The notes under the pieces are model-generated. The model was given only the letters and a program-made list of their open reading frames with translations. It was not told the origin of the DNA and did no database searches. From assembly GCA_000437755.1 (NCBI GenBank), contig FR900143.1, positions 1 through 54,369 of the forward strand: DNA of 54,369 nucleotides, in the 5' to 3' direction. Numbering within the stretch: the stretch's first letter is position 1; every line of letters begins with the position of its first letter. Below are positions 16,243 through 25,540 of the stretch, one piece after another. Origin of the DNA: Roseburia sp. CAG:303 (GTDB lineage Bacteria; Bacillota; Clostridia; Lachnospirales; Lachnospiraceae). The position numbers were made by a program, and so were the translations under genes.

Positions 16243-18274
16243 TTTCCCGCTCCTCTCCAAATGCAAAGGAACAAATCCACACCGGATTTTCCGCCTGCAT
16301 AAGATGATATTTTCCCGCTTTCTTTGTACGGTTTACCTGCATCTGAATGATTTCTTCATTCTGTACCGGATATTCTTCCAGTATCATGTTCAACTCACTG
16401 ATTGTTTCCAGACTGATTGCATTGATTACAACCCGCATCTTTGGATTTTTCTGATAAAGCACATTCAGGATTTCTTTGAGTTTTCCTCCACTTCCTCCGA
16501 TAAATGCATGGGTAGGCACGGGCAGGTCTTGCATTGCCTCCGGCGCAGCTCCCCGGATTACCTTAATATTTTCAAGCCCGGATTTCTTTTTGTTCTCCTC
16601 TATCAGTGCAAATGCTTCCTCTTTCTGTTCTATGGTATAGACTGTGATATTTTCTGACAGACCTGCTGCCTCTATGGACACAGAACCTGTTCCGCCGCCG
16701 ATATCATACAGCACAGAGTCTGTCCGCAGTCTCATTTTGCAGATACTTACTTCCCTTACTTCCGCTTTCGTCATAGGTACTTTCCCACGGATAAATTCCG
16801 CATCCGCCATTCCATGCACCGCATAACCCGCAGCAGCCCTGGGATTTTTTATCAGACAGATATACAGACCTTCCTGCTCCAGAGTTCTGCACTCCTCCGG
16901 AGAAAGCTCCCATATCTTCTGCTCCGGATAGGAAATCTGATATCCAGCCACTACAACACAGTCATTAAGTCCTGCTTCTGACAGCATCTGTCCCAGCCGC
17001 CTCACATCTTTTACGCCGGACATCAGCAGAAATGTTTTCTTTTCCGTACGGATAATTTCTGCAAGATTGACAATTTCTTTTCCATGCATACTGCATATCC
17101 TGGCATCATGATAACTTTCCCCGATACAGGATGCCAAATAAGAAACAGAAGAAATCCCGGGCAAAATGCGTACCACTGCTGATAATTCCTTTTTCTCCAT
17201 CATTTCCCGCAGGTCCTGGTACAAAGACTGGCATCCACTGTAAAATCCACTGTCCCCGGAAAAAAGAATGACTACCCTGCGCACCCCTTCAAACAGTTCC
17301 GTTTTCTGCATTTCCACAAGATACGGAAGAATCTGTTCCGAACGGTAAAAAGGTTTCTTTTCTATTCTGGGCTGGAATCCTTCCAGAAGACGCTTTGCTC
17401 CAAATAAAATATCGGCATTCCGGACTGCCTGGCTTACTTCTCCGGTAAGTCCTTGTGCAGTTCCCATTCCCGTTCCTGCAAGAATAATGTCGTACTTGTT
17501 TTCCTCCGTTATCTTTTTTTTGCAGATACGTTCGAGTTTTCCACATACCGTCCGGAAATCTTCTCCGTTATCCACCTTTTCCCGGTCAATGATAAACACC
17601 TGTGTTCCGCATTGCTGTGCCGCTTCCAGCTTCTGGTCAAATCCACCGGTTTTTCCGCTTTTCTTTGTAACCAGGTATTTAATATCATACTGTCTGAGAA
17701 TGGCGGCATTTAACTGCGTACTGAACGGTCCCTGCAGTGCCAGAATCTGCTTCCCCGAAATTCCATGCTGCATACACTGCTGCAGGCTTTCCATTCCGGG
17801 CAGGATTCTTACATAAAGCCTGTTTTTCACATTTTCGGAAGTGCAGTAAATCCCCAGTTCTTTACTGCCTGTTGTCAGCAGTATATTTCCTTCTGTCTGT
17901 TCGAGTGCTTTCAGGCACTCCTCATTTGTTCCAAACAGTGCCGTGTCCATGTTCTGTTTTTCATCCGTTTCCCTTTTCAGGCGCAGATATGGAATATCCA
18001 TCTGCTCCATAGCCGCTTTTATATTTTCCGTCACCACTTCTGCATAGGGGTGTGTCGCATCCACAACGGCTGCAAATTCCCCCGTTGTGATAAATTCCCG
18101 TATTTCTTCCCGGTTCATCCTTCCTCTGTGAACCTTCACCATGGGATGTGGTTTTAATACAATCTCACCATATTCGGTTGCCACACAGATGGTATGCACA
18201 ATCCCCGATTCTGCCAGACACTCAGACAGTCTCCGTCCCTCTGTCGTTCCTGCGAATATCAATATCTCTTTCAA
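16232..18274 (-). CDS. cbiJET: CbiJ-CbiE-CbiT triple fusion (precorrin-6A reductase and precorrin-6Y/7 methyltransferase-decarboxylase)
   Basis: A 680-residue multifunctional enzyme. Residues 1-250 are CbiJ/CobK, with FAGTTEGRRL and VVDATHPYAEVVT. Residues about 260-460 are the CbiE tetrapyrrole methylase (LAGTGMGTAQGLTGEV, FSGDSGFYSGC). Residues about 475-680 are the Rossmann methyltransferase CbiT (YDIGGGTGSVSIEAA, AFIGGSGGKLKEIL). It would reduce cobalt-precorrin-6A, then methylate C5 and C15 and decarboxylate. CbiET fusions are common. A CbiJ head on the same chain is less so. It overlaps cbiH by 53 bases. Confidence 0.92.
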   Translation of the reverse strand: MKEILIFAGTTEGRRLSECLAESGIVHTICVATEYGEIVLKPHPMVKVHRGRMNREEIREFITTGEFAAVVDATHPYAEVVTENIKAAMEQMDIPYLRLKRETDEKQNMDTALFGTNEECLKALEQTEGNILLTTGSKELGIYCTSENVKNRLYVRILPGMESLQQCMQHGISGKQILALQGPFSTQLNAAILRQYDIKYLVTKKSGKTGGFDQKLEAAQQCGTQVFIIDREKVDNGEDFRTVCGKLERICKKKITEENKYDIILAGTGMGTAQGLTGEVSQAVRNADILFGAKRLLEGFQPRIEKKPFYRSEQILPYLVEMQKTELFEGVRRVVILFSGDSGFYSGCQSLYQDLREMMEKKELSAVVRILPGISSVSYLASCIGESYHDARICSMHGKEIVNLAEIIRTEKKTFLLMSGVKDVRRLGQMLSEAGLNDCVVVAGYQISYPEQKIWELSPEECRTLEQEGLYICLIKNPRAAAGYAVHGMADAEFIRGKVPMTKAEVREVSICKMRLRTDSVLYDIGGGTGSVSIEAAGLSENITVYTIEQKEEAFALIEENKKKSGLENIKVIRGAAPEAMQDLPVPTHAFIGGSGGKLKEILNVLYQKNPKMRVVINAISLETISELNMILEEYPVQNEEIIQMQVNRTKKAGKYHLMQAENPVWICSFAFGEERENED

Positions 18275-19001
18275 TCTGATAACCTCTTTTCGTAACCAGC
18301 TTTCCGTTTATTATCTTCGTGCCGGCATTTCCTATAAATACTGTAGTAAACATATTTACCTGTCTGTCCCTGAGTTCCGCCAGGGTACAGGTTTCATGTG
18401 CTGTGCCGTCCCGCCCGATATTTTCCACATAACCGCACGGCCGCTCGGGCTCTATTAATGTCAGCAATATATCACAGGCTTTTTTCAGATAATCCTTCCG
18501 CTTATGGCTTGACGGATTATAGAGTGCAATGGCAAAATCGCCCGCTGCCGCCGCCGTAAGTCTCTTTTCGATTGTTTCCCACGGAGTCAGTAAATCACTC
18601 AGACTAATCACACAGAAATCATGATTCAGTGGTGCTCCCAGTACAGCCGCACCACTGACAGCTGCCGTAACACCGGCTATTACTTCCAGTTCTGTCCCCG
18701 GATATTCCTCCTGCAATTCATACATAAGAGAAGCCAGACCGTAAATTCCGGCATCTCCGCTGCAAATCAGTGCCACTTTTTTCCCTTTTGCCGCTTCTTC
18801 GTAACACAACCTGCACCGCTCTACTTCCTGTTTCATCGGTGTGGAGCGTATTTCCTTGTCCGCAAAACGTTCTCCCAGAAGCCGGACATAAGTCGTATAC
18901 CCTATGATTACATCTGCCATTTCCAACGCATATATGGCTTCGTTCGTCATCATATCTTCTCTCCCCGGTCCCATGCCTATAATGTATATTTTATTCTCCA
19001 T
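18222..19001 (-). CDS. cbiH: Cobalt-precorrin-3B C17-methyltransferase (CbiH/CobJ)
   Basis: A SAM-dependent tetrapyrrole methylase acting in ring contraction. The 259-residue form starting MENKIYIIGMGPG has usual length. Motifs are IGMGPGREDMMT, VALICSGDAGIYGLA, IAGVTAAVSGAAVLGAPL and ALYNPSSHKRKDYL. I prefer ATG 19001 over the in-frame ATG ten codons earlier because family members begin close to IYIIGMGPG, with GGAG upstream. It overlaps cbiG by 11 bases. Confidence 0.93.
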   Translation of the reverse strand: MENKIYIIGMGPGREDMMTNEAIYALEMADVIIGYTTYVRLLGERFADKEIRSTPMKQEVERCRLCYEEAAKGKKVALICSGDAGIYGLASLMYELQEEYPGTELEVIAGVTAAVSGAAVLGAPLNHDFCVISLSDLLTPWETIEKRLTAAAAGDFAIALYNPSSHKRKDYLKKACDILLTLIEPERPCGYVENIGRDGTAHETCTLAELRDRQVNMFTTVFIGNAGTKIINGKLVTKRGYQIERDIDIRRNDRGTETV

Positions 19002-20046
19002 CAAACGATACACTCCATTCTCTTTTTGCAATGGCCAATGTCATGCCATGTTCCGCCTGCTTTTCCTGCAGCAGTTTTCCCTTGCCGGCACATGCCCGTA
19101 ACGCAGCACGCTCGCAGACGTTGTCCACACCTGTCTGTTTCTTTACAAATTCAGAACCGTGAAATTCTCCTTCTATCCTCAGAAGTTCCACGGCAGAATA
19201 AGTATAAAATGGTACTTTTTCTTTTCTGCTCCAGCTTAAAAATCCCTGTTCTTCTTTCTTGATATCGATGGACGCAAGTGCATAAACCTGTTCCGCCGCT
19301 ATTCCGTTCTTCTTCAGGCAGTGCCGGATAAACTCTGCTATTTCTTCCGGCTCTTTGCCTTTCCTGCACCCCATGCCTATGACATATTCTTTCGGAAATA
19401 AATGTATCAGACATTCTCCCTGACCCTCCGCGTCTATGAGTATATCAACCGGAGATTGGGGTGGGTACTCCCGGAGGCACAATTCTTCCGGAACATCTGC
19501 ACCGCTTCTTAAATGTCCGTATTCCACGGACACTGTAACTTTCTCTCCTGCCAGAATTTTAGAAGAAATTTTTGCAATGCCCTCTCTGTCTGCAATGGCA
19601 AGATGATTCCTTTTTGCAAATAAATCAACGGCAAATTTCCGGTTCAAATCCGTCGCTGTCGTGATAACAGGAACTGCACCCATGACCTTTGAAATCCTCT
19701 CTGCCAGTTCATTTGCACCGCCCATATGACCGGACAATACCGGTATCACAAAATGTCCCATCTCGTCCATCACAAGCACCGGACTGTCATGCAGTTTATC
19801 TTTTATCCAGGGTGCAGCCGCCCTTACAGCAATTCCGCAGGCTCCAATAAATAACAGTGCATTGCCTTCTTCCATCTGTTTTCCAGCCCACTGTCCCGTA
19901 CTTTCTTCCACATATACTGCCTCTGCAGACTCTCTGGCAAAAGAGCATTTCGTAAATAGATTTACCTCCTCTGCGGTGAAGGTTTCCCTGACTTTTCCGG
20001 AAAGTGCCAGTCCGTTTTCCGTAAAACTGATCACACTCAGACTCAT
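18991..20046 (-). CDS. cbiG: Cobalt-precorrin-5A hydrolase (CbiG)
   Basis: Opens the delta-lactone of cobalt-precorrin-5A with release of acetaldehyde. The 351-residue protein shows LLFIGACGIAVRAAAPWIKDK, VIPVLSGHMGGANELAERI and TATDLN in the N-terminal domain. The C-terminal CobE/GbiG domain contains VIGMGCRKGK, ASIDIKKEEQGF and NVCERAALR. Its start overlaps the end of cbiF by four bases. Confidence 0.94.
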   Translation of the reverse strand: MSLSVISFTENGLALSGKVRETFTAEEVNLFTKCSFARESAEAVYVEESTGQWAGKQMEEGNALLFIGACGIAVRAAAPWIKDKLHDSPVLVMDEMGHFVIPVLSGHMGGANELAERISKVMGAVPVITTATDLNRKFAVDLFAKRNHLAIADREGIAKISSKILAGEKVTVSVEYGHLRSGADVPEELCLREYPPQSPVDILIDAEGQGECLIHLFPKEYVIGMGCRKGKEPEEIAEFIRHCLKKNGIAAEQVYALASIDIKKEEQGFLSWSRKEKVPFYTYSAVELLRIEGEFHGSEFVKKQTGVDNVCERAALRACAGKGKLLQEKQAEHGMTLAIAKREWSVSFDGE

Positions 20047-20810
20047 GATTCTTCTTCCTTTGCCTGTCTGTATTCCGTGGAAAAATCAGGTGCATATAAC
20101 CTTGATTTCCGGTAATTCTGATGGCCAATGGCCTCTCCAACAAGAACAATCGCCGTCTTTGTAATGCCATGTTCTTTTGCCGTCTGATACAATGTCTCCA
20201 CAGTGCAGAGCCAGGATTCTTCCTCCGGCCAGGTGGCCTTGTAACAGAGTACTGCAGGGGTATCGCCCCGGTATCCGCCCGCCATCAGTCTTCTGCCCAG
20301 TTCTTCCAGCAGTCCGGTACTCAGGTAGATTGCCATGGATGCCTGATGTGCCGCAAAACTTTCGATGCTTTCTTTCTCCGGCACCGCAGTCTTTCCTTCC
20401 ATTCTCGTAATAATCAGGGACTGGGACACACCCGGAAGCGTGTATTCCAAATTGAGTGATGCTGCAGCACCAAAGCAGGCACTGACACCGGGACAGCTCT
20501 CATAAGCAATTCCCAGCCGGTCGAGTTCGTCCATCTGTTCCCGCACCGCACCATACACACTTTGGTCTCCCGTATGCAGCCGGACAATGATTTTTCCCTG
20601 TTTGTCCGCCTCTTTCATAATCTCGATTACTTCATCCAGTGTCAGTTTTGCACTGTTATGAATTTCGCACGTTTTTCCTGCATAGGCAAGCAGTTCCGGA
20701 TTTACCAGCGAACCTGCATAGATAATGACATCTGCCTGCTCTAACAGACGCATTCCCCTCACTGTGATTAAATCTGCGGCTCCCGTTCCCGCTCCAACAA
20801 AGTAAACCAT
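20043..20810 (-). CDS. cbiF: Cobalt-precorrin-4 C11-methyltransferase (CbiF)
   Basis: A SAM-dependent methylation at C11 of cobalt-precorrin-4. The 255-residue protein begins MVYFVGAGTGAADLITVRG, where the usual Pro of GAGPG is Thr. It contains ADVIIYAGSLVNPELL, VRLHTGDQSVYGAV and CPGVSACFGAAASL. The start is supported by AAGGAGG inside the end of cbiD, giving a 43-base overlap. Confidence 0.95.
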   Translation of the reverse strand: MVYFVGAGTGAADLITVRGMRLLEQADVIIYAGSLVNPELLAYAGKTCEIHNSAKLTLDEVIEIMKEADKQGKIIVRLHTGDQSVYGAVREQMDELDRLGIAYESCPGVSACFGAAASLNLEYTLPGVSQSLIITRMEGKTAVPEKESIESFAAHQASMAIYLSTGLLEELGRRLMAGGYRGDTPAVLCYKATWPEEESWLCTVETLYQTAKEHGITKTAIVLVGEAIGHQNYRKSRLYAPDFSTEYRQAKEEES

Positions 20811-21892
20811 TCTTTTACCTCCTTACTCCGGGCTAATTCACCAAATTCATTTGCATACATGATGCAGTCTATTTTCATCTTTCCTTTTGCACGTTTATCC
20901 AGATAGTAACAGATACGCTCCATGGCATAATCCATAATCTGCTGCGTTTTTCCGGTTTTATTCAGAATACGGACTGCCTCTTCCGTTGTCACACAGTCCA
21001 GGATTTCCGCTGCAATATCCGCACTGACACCTTCCCGTATGGCAAAAGCAGTTAATAATTCCATTCGGCAGTCCGCTTCCCTGGAATGTGTATTCATGAT
21101 TCCGCCGGCGACCTTAATCAGTTTTCCGATATGTCCGGTAAGAAGCATTTTCTGAAATCCCATCTCCACCGCCATGTCAACCGTGTCTCCGATAAAATTA
21201 CTACATTTTACACTTTTATCCAAATCATAGCCGTAGGACTGCTTCATAAAATCCAGCCCGTAATTTCCCGGAGACACCGCTACATAATCATATCCCTGCA
21301 CTTTTCTCTGGTTCAGCTCCACCCGGATAGTATCTTTGATTGCCTGATTGCTCATTGGTTCTACAATACCACTCGTCCCCAGTATGGATATCCCTCCTGT
21401 GATACCCAGACGCGGATTAAATGTCTGTTTTGCCAGTTCTTCTCCTCCCGGCACAGATATCTCTACCTCTATACGTCCTTTGTAGTCAAGAAGTCTGCAT
21501 ATCTCTCCCACTTCCTTTGCAATCATTTCCCGCGGAACATGGTTAATGGCCGCATTCCCAACCGGCTGGTCCAGTCCCGGTTTTGTAACTCTGCCCACAC
21601 CTTCTCCCCCGTCGATGTGAATGGACAGTGTGCCGCTCTCCTCCGTTTCTGCACAAACCGCTGCATAAATAAAACTACCGCTTGTTACATCCGGGTCATC
21701 TCCGCCGTCTTTTTGTACAGCACAACTGACTTTTCCCTCTTCCATGCGGATATCTTCGATTTTTGGTGTATAACGGATTCCCTTTGGTGTTTCAATTGTA
21801 ATTTCTGTTTTCCTTTTTCCTGTGAGAAGCATATAGGCGGCTGCCTTTGCGGCGGCGGCGGCACAGCTTCCCGTGGTAAAACCATACCTCAT
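20768..21892 (-). CDS. cbiD: Cobalt-precorrin-5B C1-methyltransferase (CbiD)
   Basis: Methylates C1 of the corrin ring in the anaerobic pathway. The 374-residue protein starts MRYGFTTGSCAAAAAKAA, which is diagnostic. It continues with DGGDDPDVTSG, GGEGVGRVTKPGL, GNAAINHVPREMI and LLTGHIGKLIKVAGGIMNTHS. It follows cbiC by six bases. Confidence 0.96.
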   Translation of the reverse strand: MRYGFTTGSCAAAAAKAAAYMLLTGKRKTEITIETPKGIRYTPKIEDIRMEEGKVSCAVQKDGGDDPDVTSGSFIYAAVCAETEESGTLSIHIDGGEGVGRVTKPGLDQPVGNAAINHVPREMIAKEVGEICRLLDYKGRIEVEISVPGGEELAKQTFNPRLGITGGISILGTSGIVEPMSNQAIKDTIRVELNQRKVQGYDYVAVSPGNYGLDFMKQSYGYDLDKSVKCSNFIGDTVDMAVEMGFQKMLLTGHIGKLIKVAGGIMNTHSREADCRMELLTAFAIREGVSADIAAEILDCVTTEEAVRILNKTGKTQQIMDYAMERICYYLDKRAKGKMKIDCIMYANEFGELARSKEVKEWFTLLEREREPQI

Positions 21893-21898
21893 CGCCTG

Positions 21899-22552
21899 CT
21901 ATCTTTCCTTTCTCCCAAGTTCATAAATCAGGGCATTGCAAATCGCTGCCGCTACATTACTTCCGCCTTTTCTTCCCCTGTTTACGATATATGGGACATC
22001 TGTTTCCATAATCAGTTCCTTCGCCGCTTCAACGTTGACAAATCCCACCGGCACACCGATGATAAATGCTGGTCGGTAACTCTGATTCTGTATCATTTCA
22101 TATAATTGTATCAATGCCGTGGGTGCATTTCCAATGGCAAAAATAACAGGCTTTTCTATTTTTGCCGCCATCTCCATGCTGACTGCCGCACGGGTTGTTC
22201 CCCGCTCTTTTGCAATCTTTGCAACTGATTCATCTGCCATAAAGCAGTGTACACTTCCGCCAAACCCTGCCAGCATTTTTTTATTAATCCCCGCGAGTGC
22301 CATATTGGTATCTGTCACAATATCTGCACCGGAAAGAATCAGCTTCTTTGCCGTCTGCACAGAATTTTCCGAATAGGTTAATGTGTCCGTATACTCAAAA
22401 TCCGCACTGGTATGAATGACTCTCTTTGTTATGTTTTCCTGTTCCTCCGGCAGTACAATTCCCCGTCTGGAAAGTTCTTCCGAGATAATCTCAAAACTTT
22501 TCTTTTCGATTTCTGCCGGCAATAACTGCTCGATTTTCTTCAATACATTCAC
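21899..22552 (-). CDS. cbiC: Cobalt-precorrin-8 methylmutase (CbiC)
   Basis: Migrates the C11 methyl to C12, giving cobyrinate. The 217-residue product includes VIHTSADFEY with the catalytic His, GADIVTDTNMALAGINK, AIGNAPTALIQLYEM and VPVGFVNVEAAKE. Its first 20 codons overlap the 3' end of the upstream cobD-like gene by 62 bases, an unusually long overlap even within this compact operon. Confidence 0.95.
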   Translation of the reverse strand: MNVLKKIEQLLPAEIEKKSFEIISEELSRRGIVLPEEQENITKRVIHTSADFEYTDTLTYSENSVQTAKKLILSGADIVTDTNMALAGINKKMLAGFGGSVHCFMADESVAKIAKERGTTRAAVSMEMAAKIEKPVIFAIGNAPTALIQLYEMIQNQSYRPAFIIGVPVGFVNVEAAKELIMETDVPYIVNRGRKGGSNVAAAICNALIYELGRKER

Positions 22553-23567
22553 CTGCCTCTTTCCATAATCTAATATTTTCTTCCCTTGTCTTTACTGCCA
22601 CCCGGTAATATCCTTCCGTCAGTCCCCGGAAATTCTGACAGTCCCTGATAAGAATGCCCCGTTTTAAAAGTTCCCCATACAACGGAATATCGGTATAAAT
22701 CAACAGGAAATCAGCCTCTCCGTCAAATACACGGATTCCTGTGTTTTTCAGATTTTCAGAAAGAATTTTTCTTTCTGTGCGGATATACTCCCTTGTTTTT
22801 CCCAGATATTCTTTCTGTGCGGCACAGGCAATCCCTGCCTCCTGCGCAAATGCGGACAGATTCCACTCCGGCAGGTGTGCCTTTATGTTATTTCTCAGTT
22901 CCCGGTTACTGCTGACTAAATAACCAAGTCTTACTCCCGGTATGGCAAAACTTTTGGTAAATGCCCGGACGATTAACAGATTGTCATACTCCCCTGTTTC
23001 CGGCATCATAGAATATTCCTCTCCGCAGAATTCAATGAAACATTCATCCAGTATGACAAGAATCTCTTTTTCCCGGCATAGTTCCAGCAGTTTTTTTATA
23101 TAACTTTTCTCCATTCTCTGCCCGGTAGGATTGTTTGGATTTGCCAGAAACAGTACATCAATATCCTCTGTAAGTTCCCTGAAAAGTTCCTCATCCGGCA
23201 GATATTGCCGGTCTTCTTTTAAATACACGGTATGTATCCGGCTTTGCACGGCCACTGCCGCATACTCATATCCATAGAACGAAGGAACCGGCAGAAGCAC
23301 TCTGTCCGGCCTTATCGCATGCATGACCGCCATAAAAAGTTCCGATGCACCATTTCCAAATATCAGAGATTCTTCCGGAATATTAAACATTCCTGCCACG
23401 GCATTTCTTAACGCAGATGCCTTGATATCCGGATACTGCCTGCATTTTCCCACGGCACGTTTTAACGCCTGCTGCACTTCTTTTGGAATCCCCAGCGGAT
23501 TAATATTTACGGAGAAATCCAGCCGTACCTTATTTGTATAAATATCTCCTCCATGTATTCCTGCCAT
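22491..23567 (-). CDS. cobD: L-threonine-O-3-phosphate decarboxylase (CobD)
   Basis: A PLP enzyme (aspartate-aminotransferase fold) giving (R)-1-amino-2-propanol phosphate for the nucleotide loop. The 358-residue product starts MAGIHGGDIYTNKVRLDFS, with NINPLGIP close behind. It contains NGASELF, FLANPNNPTGQ, ILDECFIEFCG and the PLP lysine in RAFTKSFAIPGVRLGY. ATG 23567 follows GGAGGG. An ORF extension of 78 codons upstream is antisense-like low-complexity and is rejected. A histidinol-phosphate aminotransferase is excluded mainly by context. Confidence 0.92.
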   Translation of the reverse strand: MAGIHGGDIYTNKVRLDFSVNINPLGIPKEVQQALKRAVGKCRQYPDIKASALRNAVAGMFNIPEESLIFGNGASELFMAVMHAIRPDRVLLPVPSFYGYEYAAVAVQSRIHTVYLKEDRQYLPDEELFRELTEDIDVLFLANPNNPTGQRMEKSYIKKLLELCREKEILVILDECFIEFCGEEYSMMPETGEYDNLLIVRAFTKSFAIPGVRLGYLVSSNRELRNNIKAHLPEWNLSAFAQEAGIACAAQKEYLGKTREYIRTERKILSENLKNTGIRVFDGEADFLLIYTDIPLYGELLKRGILIRDCQNFRGLTEGYYRVAVKTREENIRLWKEAGECIEENRAVIAGRNRKEKF

Positions 23568-23599
23568 AAACCAAACCCTCCTTCGTAAAATTATCTCTT

Positions 23600-24559
23600 T
23601 TAGCAGAAAATCGCAGACAATATCAGTATCCCCAGACATACTGCCTCGCAGATACCAGCGGTCAGATACATCAAACGGTTTACTCTCCGGATATCCTCCG
23701 GGGAAACTTCCCGGCAGGCATCCCCGATATACGGCTTTTTGACTAATTTGCCAAAGTAGCTTGCATCTCCTGCCAACCGGATACCCAGTGCCCCCGCACA
23801 CACAGATTCCGTCTGTGCGGAATTGGGACTGGCATGGTTGTAACGGTCTCTTTTATGAATCCGGTACGCTCTCTTTGCATCAAAATCTTTTCCGCCCAAT
23901 AATGCCGCAAGAATCATCAGCCAGGCACTGATTCTCGCCGGTATGTAATTGACAGCATCATCCAGTTTTGCCGCAGTCCTGCCAAAGTACAGGTATTTTT
24001 CATTTTTATATCCAATCATGGAATCCATGGTATTGACAGCTTTATAAAAGAATCCGAGGATTGGCCCGAAAATTGCCGTATAAATCATAGGAGCAATTAC
24101 CCCGTCCGAGGTATTCTCCGCCACCGTTTCTATGGCGGCTTTCGCTACCCCTGCCTCACTCAGGTTCTGCGTATCTCTTCCGACAATCATTGACACCGAT
24201 TTTCTTGCTTCCTCTAAGCCTTCATATTTCAGACTATGGTACACTTTCATACTTTCTACCTGCAGACATTTTGTTGCCAGTATCTGGTATGTCATAATGG
24301 TTTCAACCAGTACTCCGAGATATGGATGAATCCGGTAAGACAGGGCTAACAGAAATGCCGTCACGCCGGTTGTCGCCACAAGCACAAGAATGACCAGTAT
24401 ACTGCCATTTCTCCGGTCATGTTTTCCAGTTCTTAAATGTCGTTCCAGCCAGGAAATCAGCTTTCCAATCAGCCGGATTGGGTGTGGAAAGCAATAAGGG
24501 TCGCCTAGGATCAAATCAATCAGGAAACCACAGACAAATGCAATTATATGATATATCAT
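23600..24559 (-). CDS. cbiB: Adenosylcobinamide-phosphate synthase (CbiB)
   Basis: A membrane protein attaching aminopropanol phosphate to adenosylcobyric acid. The 319-residue product contains DLILGDPYCFPHPIRLIG, AENTSDGVIAPM, YKAVNTMDSMIGY and the HASPNSAQTESVCAGALGI block. Several hydrophobic helices are present. It overlaps cobC by four bases. Confidence 0.95.
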   Translation of the reverse strand: MIYHIIAFVCGFLIDLILGDPYCFPHPIRLIGKLISWLERHLRTGKHDRRNGSILVILVLVATTGVTAFLLALSYRIHPYLGVLVETIMTYQILATKCLQVESMKVYHSLKYEGLEEARKSVSMIVGRDTQNLSEAGVAKAAIETVAENTSDGVIAPMIYTAIFGPILGFFYKAVNTMDSMIGYKNEKYLYFGRTAAKLDDAVNYIPARISAWLMILAALLGGKDFDAKRAYRIHKRDRYNHASPNSAQTESVCAGALGIRLAGDASYFGKLVKKPYIGDACREVSPEDIRRVNRLMYLTAGICEAVCLGILILSAIFC

Positions 24560-25170
24560 AATTTTCTCAGCTCCGTAAAATATATTCTGCCGTTCTGCAA
24601 AGACAGCATACAGCAGTAACCCCTTCCATTTTTTACCTGATAATCAAAATATTCCCCGCCATAAAACGTACTTAAAAGTGCCATAATTGTTCCACCATGG
24701 ACAACACATCCGATTTTGACTCCGCCGGTAAAAAGTTCCCTATATCTGTCCACCGACTCATACATTCCCTGACTGCATCTCTGCAGAAAGCAGGGCCTGC
24801 TTTCCCCCTGTGGAAAAGGCAGTGTGCCACCGCTGTCTATCCATGCCTGATACTGCTTATCCCCGTTCAGTTCCTGATAGTTTTTACCCTCAAACAGGCC
24901 GAAATCCATTTCTTTCCACTGTGGAACAAGAATCGGAACTTTTCCCGGATACAGGATATCTGCTGTTTCTATACAGCGCTTCATGGGACTTGCAAACAGA
25001 TAATCAATTTCCGGATAAATCTTCTCCGCCTTTTCCTGCCTTAATGCTTCGATTCCTTCCAGACTCAGGCTCTCATCCGTTTTTCCCAGATATCTGTTTT
25101 CCTTATTTGCCGGTGTCCGGCCATGCCGGATAAATACTATTTCTACTTTATTTTCTGACCTATTCCGCAT
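24556..25170 (-). CDS. cobC: Histidine phosphatase, probable alpha-ribazole phosphatase (CobC)
   Basis: Removes the phosphate of alpha-ribazole-5'-phosphate or cobalamin-5'-phosphate. The 204-residue protein carries the phosphohistidine motif FIRHGRTPANKENRYLG, FASPMKRCIETA, MDFGLFEGKNYQEL and VVHGGTIMALL. The catalytic His is in RHG. The specific substrate is inferred from the operon. Start ATG 25170 overlaps the previous gene by 28 bases. Confidence 0.88.
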   Translation of the reverse strand: MRNRSENKVEIVFIRHGRTPANKENRYLGKTDESLSLEGIEALRQEKAEKIYPEIDYLFASPMKRCIETADILYPGKVPILVPQWKEMDFGLFEGKNYQELNGDKQYQAWIDSGGTLPFPQGESRPCFLQRCSQGMYESVDRYRELFTGGVKIGCVVHGGTIMALLSTFYGGEYFDYQVKNGRGYCCMLSLQNGRIYFTELRKL

Positions 25171-25529
25171 ATGACACGCACCACCTCATCTGCTCCGGAA
25201 GCAAGACGTACCAGGATTCTTCCCGTCCGCTCCCTGTATTCTCTTTCCAATACATCTACCGGTACAATTCCGTTTCCGATTTCATCGCTGATAATCACAA
25301 TATCACGATGTTTTTCCACATACTTTTCTATCTCATCTTCCGGATTTCCACCCATTTCCACCTGTCTTTTTATCCACTGGTGCAAATGATTTATAATAAT
25401 TTTTTCTCCGTTTCCGTTTTCTTCTTTCTTCGGAAATTCTGCATCATAAACAAGGCAGGATTCGTCCGTATACCTTTGCAGAACATAATTTAATTTTCCC
25501 TGCGCATATCCGCCAATAATTAACTGCAT
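25143..25529 (-). CDS. CobU-like protein with degenerate P-loop
   Basis: A 128-residue protein resembling the fold of CobU (cobinamide kinase/guanylyltransferase) but short. The N-terminus is MQLIIGGYAQGKLNYVL, a GxxxxGK loop in which the usual Ser/Thr is Leu. ISDEIGNGIVPVDVLEREYRE resembles the CobU segment for nucleotide loop assembly. A canonical CobU is encoded three genes earlier, so this is probably a paralogue with altered or lost kinase activity. ATG 25529 follows AGGGAG within the end of cobS. Confidence 0.8.
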   Translation of the reverse strand: MQLIIGGYAQGKLNYVLQRYTDESCLVYDAEFPKKEENGNGEKIIINHLHQWIKRQVEMGGNPEDEIEKYVEKHRDIVIISDEIGNGIVPVDVLEREYRERTGRILVRLASGADEVVRVICGIGQKIK

Positions 25530-25540
25530 CTTTTTCTCCC

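Noticed and set aside
23568..23801. 78-codon upstream extension of CobD
   Set aside because: GGAGGG precedes ATG 23567, the extension overlaps cbiB, and it has no similarity to the family.
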